From Oscillospiraceae bacterium (lineage in GTDB: Bacteria; Bacillota; Clostridia; Oscillospirales; Oscillospiraceae), in the NCBI GenBank assembly GCA_902760845.1, contig CACWHX010000006.1, forward strand, positions 1-54,129: a stretch of DNA of 54,129 nucleotides. The letters run 5' to 3'. The position numbers and the translations under genes are program-made. The notes beneath the pieces were generated by a model. That model was not told the origin of the DNA. It was given only the letters and a program-made list of their open reading frames with translations, and did not search any database. Numbering within the stretch: the stretch's first letter is position 1; the number at the start of each line of letters is the position of its first letter. Of this stretch, positions 50,812 through 54,129 are shown piece by piece.

Positions 50812-51831
50812 ATGGCAAGAAATTCTATCAAATACCTGCTAAAGCAGGAACTTGAACACAAAGCGGCCTACGGCCAGTCCAAGCATCAGGACAAAATATC
50901 GACCAATGAAAAGCGCGCGGAAATGAAGCGCGAGGGAAAAACATACGAAGAACGGCTGCAGGTCAACGACATGAGGGACAAGATATATTCCTATTCCACC
51001 ATGGCGACGTATCAGCAGCAGGTGGGTTATTTCGGCGACTACCTTATCTCACAGGGATGCAGAAAAATCACCGTGGAAGAGAGCAAGGACTATATTCAGG
51101 AATACATCGACCATTTGCAGGAACAAGGGAAATCCCCCTATACCATAGCGACGGCGCTTGCCGCTGTCTGCAAGGCAACGGGGGCTATCGCCCATGATTA
51201 CAAGCACCCGCCCCGCTCTGTCTCGCATATCGAGCGTGGAACACTGAGCAGAAAGAATGACAGATACAACGAGATAAATCACGCTGGGATTCTCGCCGCC
51301 AATCGTCTGCTGGGGATGCGCAGAACGGCGCTCAGCCGATTGACCGCGAAGGATATTATCGAGCGCGGGGATGAAGTTGTAGTTCTTTCGAAGGGAAAAG
51401 GCGGCAGAAATAATGAGCAGATTTTCATTCTGCCAGAGGAAAAGGCGGCAGTGCTCGCCTTGAAGGAAGGAAAAGCGCCAGATGAACGCATTTTTGACCG
51501 AAGGGATTTCTGCAACGACGCCGATTTGCACCACATGCGCCAGCAACGTGCCGTAGAGGTCTATAACCGTATCGTGGAGGATATGCAGCAGCATCCAGAA
51601 CGCCGAGACTACTATAAGCAAATCGTCCATGATGGATTTCAGCGCCGAGGCCGCACCTGCAGGGAAAACCTCGACAATCCATACTGCGTGCGCGGGCAGA
51701 ATCGGCAGCATCAGCTTGCGGAGGGAAAAGAGGTCACATATGACCGATGCGCGGTCTTGGCCGTCAGCATCATGGTTCTGAACCATTGCCGCAGCGACGT
51801 GACGGTAGAGCACTATATCCAGAAGCAATGA
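50812..51831 (+). CDS. Tyrosine recombinase-like protein
   Basis: A 339-residue protein of the tyrosine recombinase fold. A basic N-terminal stretch is followed by a SAM-like core-binding domain (~55-140; SYSTMATYQQQVGYFGDYLISQG) and a catalytic-like domain. Arg lies in LLGMRRTALSRL, a possible His-x-x-Arg in LHHMRQQRA, and the C-terminal His/Tyr in NHCRSDVTVEHYIQ. The signature is more divergent than in the integrase at 46761, so activity is less sure. AGGAGG precedes the ATG. It is immediately followed by one arm of an 18-bp inverted repeat. Confidence 0.8.
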   Translation: MARNSIKYLLKQELEHKAAYGQSKHQDKISTNEKRAEMKREGKTYEERLQVNDMRDKIYSYSTMATYQQQVGYFGDYLISQGCRKITVEESKDYIQEYIDHLQEQGKSPYTIATALAAVCKATGAIAHDYKHPPRSVSHIERGTLSRKNDRYNEINHAGILAANRLLGMRRTALSRLTAKDIIERGDEVVVLSKGKGGRNNEQIFILPEEKAAVLALKEGKAPDERIFDRRDFCNDADLHHMRQQRAVEVYNRIVEDMQQHPERRDYYKQIVHDGFQRRGRTCRENLDNPYCVRGQNRQHQLAEGKEVTYDRCAVLAVSIMVLNHCRSDVTVEHYIQKQ

Positions 51832-51835
51832 CACT

Positions 51836-51853
51836 CTCCATCTATTGCTTTTG
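51836..51853. repeat. Left arm of an 18-bp inverted repeat pair
   Basis: CTCCATCTATTGCTTTTG, the exact reverse complement of 52798-52815. It starts 5 bp after the second tyrosine recombinase gene. It contains the -35 box of a rightward promoter. Confidence 0.85.
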
Positions 51854-51874
51854 GAAATCGGGGTATGGTATAAT
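51845..51874 (+). promoter_or_regulatory. Promoter overlapping the left inverted repeat
   Basis: TTGCTT (51845-51850), 18 bases, TATAAT (51869-51874), with an extended -10 TG at 51866-51867. The -35 box lies inside the repeat arm. Confidence 0.75.
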
Positions 51875-51882
51875 TAAAATAA

Positions 51883-52050
51883 GGGCGTAGAAAAACGCCC
51901 GATGTCTTAAATGTAAAATTTTTCTACCTTTCGTTAAGACGATTAAAGTTCAGGGCTTCTGCCGATACAGGCAGAGCGAAGTAAAGTTTATGACTTGATG
52001 CACTTAACAGAAAACACCATCGACAGGTTCAGTCCTGTTGGTGGTGTTTT
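51883..52050 (+). ncRNA. Candidate small structured RNA
   Basis: Starting ~9 bp after the -10 box: stem GGGCGT/ACGCCC (51883-51900), stem GTCTTAA (51904-51910) with TTAAGAC (51934-51940), stem around CTGCC/GGCAG (51955-51978), then a terminator at 52013-52050. There is no open frame of note. The unit of ~170 nt with promoter and terminator looks like an RNA gene. I do not recognise its family. Confidence 0.55.
52013..52050 (+). terminator. Intrinsic terminator of the candidate small RNA
   Basis: AACACCA..ACAGG (52013-52027) pairs with CCTGT..TGGTGTT (52034-52048), with a 6-base loop and a T-run at the end of the stem. Confidence 0.8.
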
Positions 52051-52108
52051 TTATGTCCGTTTTCTTTCGCAGGCTTGATTTCATTTTTCTTTATGAATAG
52101 AACAGTCC

Positions 52109-52164
52109 TTCAAAGGCTTTCCAATCAATCCTACAGGAGTTTTTGTTTCAATTTCAAAGGCTTT
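52109..52164. repeat. Two copies of a 12-mer shared with attR
   Basis: TTCAAAGGCTTT occurs at 52109-52120 and 52153-52164, and again at 53026-53037 next to the attR core. The first copy and the attR copy share 14 bases (CCTTCAAAGGCTTT). Confidence 0.7.
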
Positions 52165-52258
52165 CAGAAGTTCCAGGGATTTTTTCAAATCCAAGAGGTA
52201 AAAACCAGTGTTTTTCTTTCCTACAGAAACCTTCCAGAGCCGAGGTAGGAAAGAGCAG

Positions 52259-52308
52259 AATTATCCCGTTGGTCATAATGTCGATTCATTACAATCAACG
52301 AGATAATT
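52259..52308. repeat. Long interrupted hairpin
   Basis: AATTATCCCGTTG (52259-52271) pairs with CAACGAGATAATT (52296-52308), one mismatch. Inside, TAATG pairs with CATTA around a 6-base loop. Confidence 0.6.
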
Positions 52309-52658
52309 TCAATCGCTCCAGACGAAACTTCCGTCACGTCGGTGAGGGTTCGATTGTTTCTATCATTCCGAGTTTTCTCATTCCTCGGTGCAAGTGCCGC
52401 CCTTTCGGGCTTTGCGCAAGCTGTCATTGCTTTTTACACTTGCAATCCTGTTCAGCTATCCACCCCATAACTCTTTTTTTATTGTGTGTTTCCGTTGTGA
52501 GTTCACACTGAGGCGCAGATATAGCGATAGAACGCGCCATACCAACGCCGTGGACTTATTGCAGCGGCTCCACACACCCATGGGCTTTACTTTGACTGGG
52601 GTTCGCAACCCAGCTTACACAGACCCTATAGCATTGAACTGTGCCTTGTTTGACGAAA

Positions 52659-52690
52659 AAAGCGGACGCACAACAAATGCATCCGCTCAG
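52659..52690 (-). terminator. Possible minus-strand terminator
   Basis: On the minus strand, AGCGGA and TCCGCT form a stem followed by six T (about 52665-52660). It would stop read-through from the rubrerythrin side. Confidence 0.5.
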
Positions 52691-52797
52691 AAATCTCCAT
52701 GTGAAGTTGGGCTGTTCAGGGCTCCTGCATCTGTCTGTCTATGATTTGCACTTATCTATACGCTTAACTCTACCATAATTGTATAACATCATTTTCT

Positions 52798-52815
52798 CAA
52801 AAGCAATAGATGGAG
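52798..52815. repeat. Right arm of the 18-bp inverted repeat pair
   Basis: CAAAAGCAATAGATGGAG, exact reverse complement of 51836-51853. The two arms enclose 944 bp. Confidence 0.85.
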
Positions 52816-52913
52816 GCGTTCGAATTTCTACACAGTTTTCCTTTACACAGTTTCAGTAAACCACTCCAACACCCTCACAGGGATTTACACAGCAAGACGC
52901 TGAAAACGTAAAA

Positions 52914-52938
52914 TGACCGACCCGCGAGGGGTCGGTCA
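52914..52938 (-). terminator. Terminator of the rubrerythrin transcript
   Basis: Perfect 10-bp stem TGACCGACCC/GGGTCGGTCA with a 5-base loop. On the minus strand TTTTACGTTTT follows. It lies in the element, so the element brings its own terminator for the gene it repairs, cutting off the downstream rubredoxin. Confidence 0.8.
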
Positions 52939-52995
52939 CGTGTCTTTCCGTTAGGGTCGATTTTCGGGACTTTAACGGGCTTTTTTGGAGTTTTC

Positions 52996-53565
52996 TTATT
53001 TCCCGAAATATCTCTTAAGAAGCCCTTCAAAGGCTTTACCGTGTCTCGCTTCGTCGCGCGCCATCTCGTGGATGGTGTCATGCAGCGCGTCGAGATTGTA
53101 CTTCTTGCAGAGCTTGGCCAGATCGGTCTTGCCGAGCGTCGCGCCGTTTTCGGCCTCGACGCGCATGGTCAGGTTCTTCTTGGTGCTGTCCGTCACGACC
53201 TCGCCCAGCAGCTCGGCAAACTTCGCCGCGTGCTCGGCCTCCTCATACGCGGCCTTCTCCCAGTACAGGCCGATTTCGGGATAGCCCTCGCGGTGCGCGA
53301 CGCGCGCCATGGCCAGATACATGCCGACCTCGGAGCACTCGCCCTCAAAGTTGGCGTGCAGACCGTCGATGATCTCCTTCTGCACATCCTCCGGAACGTC
53401 CGCGCCGAACACCTTGCCGACGCCGACGACATGCTCGGCCGCCCAGGTCATTTCGCCGCCCTGCTCGACAAATTTCGAGCCGGGAACGTGACATACCGGG
53501 CACTCTGCGGGCGGCGTGTCGCCCTCGTGCACATAGCCGCATACGCTGCAAACCCATTTTTTCAT
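52996..53565 (-). CDS. rbr: Reverse rubrerythrin with element-supplied C terminus
   Basis: A 189-residue reverse rubrerythrin. The rubredoxin-type iron site is N-terminal ([13 protein letters not shown] and [10 protein letters not shown]), followed by the four-helix di-iron domain with [17 protein letters not shown] and DEARHGKAF. It reduces hydrogen peroxide in anaerobes, with electrons from rubredoxin or NADH oxidoreductases. Codons 5' of position 53039 are host-like. The last 14 codons ([14 protein letters not shown]) are AT-rich and come from the inserted element, restoring the protein. AGGAGG precedes the ATG. It follows perR by 45 bp. Confidence 0.95.
   Translation of the reverse strand: MKKWVCSVCGYVHEGDTPPAECPVCHVPGSKFVEQGGEMTWAAEHVVGVGKVFGADVPEDVQKEIIDGLHANFEGECSEVGMYLAMARVAHREGYPEIGLYWEKAAYEEAEHAAKFAELLGEVVTDSTKKNLTMRVEAENGATLGKTDLAKLCKKYNLDALHDTIHEMARDEARHGKAFEGLLKRYFGK
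53039..53074. repeat. attR: right 36-bp direct repeat
   Basis: Identical to 46554-46589 and within the rubrerythrin coding sequence. It marks the crossover region between host and element. Confidence 0.9.
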
Positions 53566-53610
53566 TGTTGTTGACCTCCTGAATTGATAGAATGAATTGA
53601 AACCTGCGAT

Positions 53611-54024
53611 TTATGCTGAAGCGGACGGCTCGTCCGCCTTCTGCCGGCACTCCGCGCACAGCCCGCGGAAAAAAAGCGAATAGCTGCTGACCGCCGCGCC
53701 GGTGGCGCGCGCCACGGCGGCGGAGAGCGTCTCCGCCTCGGGCGGCAGCTCCACATCCAGAATCTGCCCGCAGCGGGTGCAGAGCAGATGCGCGTGCGGA
53801 TCGGTGCGCCCGTCGAACCGGTCCTGCCCGTGGACAGGGCCGAGCCGCAGCACATCCCCCCGGTCGGCAAACAGGCTCAGATTGCGGTAGACCGTTCCGA
53901 GACTGAGATCCGGATAGCGCGGCTTGAGCCGCTGATAGAGCTGCTCCGCACTGGGGTGCGTGTGCGTCTCCAGCAAGGCATCCAGGATCGCCTGCCGCTT
54001 TTTGCTGGTTTTTCGCGCCTCCAT
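53611..54024 (-). CDS. perR: Fur/PerR-family metalloregulator
   Basis: A 137-residue Fur-family regulator. The winged helix (~residues 8-80; HPSAEQLYQRLKPRYPDLSLGTVYRNL) is followed by the metal-sensing part with DPHAHLLCTRCGQI and the second cysteine pair GLCAECRQ, forming the structural zinc site. Its place directly before rubrerythrin suggests a PerR that senses peroxide and controls this operon, though Fur or Zur cannot be ruled out by sequence. GGAG lies upstream of the ATG, and an AT-rich palindrome lies in the promoter region. Confidence 0.85.
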   Translation of the reverse strand: MEARKTSKKRQAILDALLETHTHPSAEQLYQRLKPRYPDLSLGTVYRNLSLFADRGDVLRLGPVHGQDRFDGRTDPHAHLLCTRCGQILDVELPPEAETLSAAVARATGAAVSSYSLFFRGLCAECRQKADEPSASA

Positions 54025-54044
54025 CGTGCATTGCTCCTAACTTT

Positions 54045-54063
54045 AATAATAAGAATTATTATT
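54045..54063. promoter_or_regulatory. Per/Fur-box-like palindrome
   Basis: AATAATAA-gaa-TTATTATT, perfect 8-bp arms, 19 bp in total. It lies between the -10 box and the start codon of perR and resembles the AT-rich Per/Fur box. It is a candidate autoregulatory site. Confidence 0.68.
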
Positions 54064-54072
54064 GTTATTGAC

Positions 54073-54101
54073 ACTATAGCACATCCAACGCGGCTTGTAA
54101 A
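54073..54101 (-). promoter_or_regulatory. Promoter of the perR-rubrerythrin operon
   Basis: On the minus strand TTTACA (54101-54096), 17 bases, TATAGT (54078-54073), with an extended -10 TG. Confidence 0.8.
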
Positions 54102-54129
54102 GCCCCCAATTGAAAAAAAGAAAAAAGTT

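Larger units (their letters stand above)
51832..52995. other. 1.16 kb gene-free right end of the element
   Basis: No convincing gene is present. The short open frames (for example 52388-52744) lack ribosome binding sites and family resemblance. The segment contains an 18-bp inverted repeat pair, a promoter and structured RNA candidate, a long hairpin, three short repeats shared with attR, and terminators reading from both sides. Confidence 0.65.
46590..53074. mobile_element. 6.5 kb integrative element inserted in the rubrerythrin gene
   Basis: An AT-richer insertion bounded by a perfect 36-bp direct repeat 6485 bp apart. It encodes an integrase next to attL, a lipoprotein, a serine resolvase, an ArdC-like protein and a second tyrosine recombinase. 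Its right end replaces the last 14 codons of rubrerythrin, keeping the protein whole. I find no relaxase, replication initiator or phage structural gene, so it looks like a small integrative or satellite element that relies on a helper to move between cells. A small hairpin (46592-46608, AAGTCGC/GCGACTT) lies next to attL. Confidence 0.88.

Noticed and set aside
52388..52744. 118-codon open frame in the element's right end
   Set aside because: No ribosome binding site, no family resemblance, and it runs through a likely minus-strand terminator.
46590..53074. Prophage
   Set aside because: An integrase is present but no capsid, tail, lysis or phage replication gene; the element is only 6.5 kb.

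Overview
The window is bacterial. About 46 kb is GC-rich chromosome (roughly two-thirds GC by eye), with strong GGAGG-type ribosome binding sites and near-consensus sigma-A promoters. It is interrupted at 46590-53074 by a clearly more AT-rich 6.5 kb element. Gene families (DUF1292, a C_GCAxxG_C_C protein, reverse rubrerythrin, rubredoxin, PerR/Fur, a DapF epimerase, a Mop-type aldehyde oxidoreductase) point to a high-GC anaerobic Clostridia member, probably an Oscillospiraceae relative. The species cannot be read from the sequence. No rRNA, tRNA, CRISPR array or classical insertion sequence was found.

Layout. (1) 300-4422, minus: a MarR regulator and a heterodimeric ABC exporter with one degenerate ATP site; the operator palindrome overlaps the promoter. 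(2) 4635-7314, plus: a Crp-family regulator with a CRP-like palindrome just downstream of its own promoter, then NAD synthetase. (3) 7503-20795, plus: a complete arginine/carbamoyl-phosphate block, argG-argH-argC-argJ-argB-argD-argF-carA-carB. ARG boxes lie in front of argG, and CarB is fused in frame to a full-length diaminopimelate epimerase (DapF). (4) 20891-22692, minus: an alanine dehydrogenase-family protein and a C39-like peptidase. (5) 22812-42300: a molybdenum-hydroxylase island. The minus-strand operon encodes a Mop-type aldehyde oxidoreductase, a multi-cluster Fe-S protein, a zinc-ribbon protein, a methyltransferase, a C_GCAxxG_C_C protein, a radical SAM protein and a CoA-ligase-like protein, nearly all translationally coupled. 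The plus strand encodes an NTP transferase fused to a ModE/LysR-like HTH, then a long run of molybdenum cofactor, maturation and molybdate transport genes (phosphatase-HD, MoeA-like, moaA, MOSC, MogA-like, modA, cysteine desulfurase, XdhC-like, moaC, modB, modC). From memory, the gene set resembles the uncharacterised DVU_1551-DVU_1559 cluster of Desulfovibrio vulgaris. (6) 42417-46182: a flavin-binding split-barrel protein, a DUF2156 protein, a DUF1292 protein, a membrane-anchored lipase-like hydrolase and a TetR regulator. (7) 46359-54024, minus: an oxidative-stress operon perR - reverse rubrerythrin - rubredoxin, split by the AT-rich element.

The most striking item is that element. It is bounded by a perfect 36-bp direct repeat lying inside the rubrerythrin gene, over the codons for the last di-iron ligand motif. 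The repeat-proximal right end of the element supplies a new AT-rich 3' end that restores the rubrerythrin reading frame. The displaced GC-rich native 3' end remains beside the rubredoxin gene. The element carries a tyrosine integrase followed by helically phased GAACATCT repeats, a candidate structured RNA with promoter and terminator, a lipoprotein, a serine resolvase, an ArdC-like antirestriction protein behind an attenuator-like leader, a second tyrosine recombinase, and a 0.94 kb gene-free segment bounded by perfect 18-bp inverted repeats that encloses a second candidate RNA.

All calls come from reading the sequence and from family knowledge; no database search was run.
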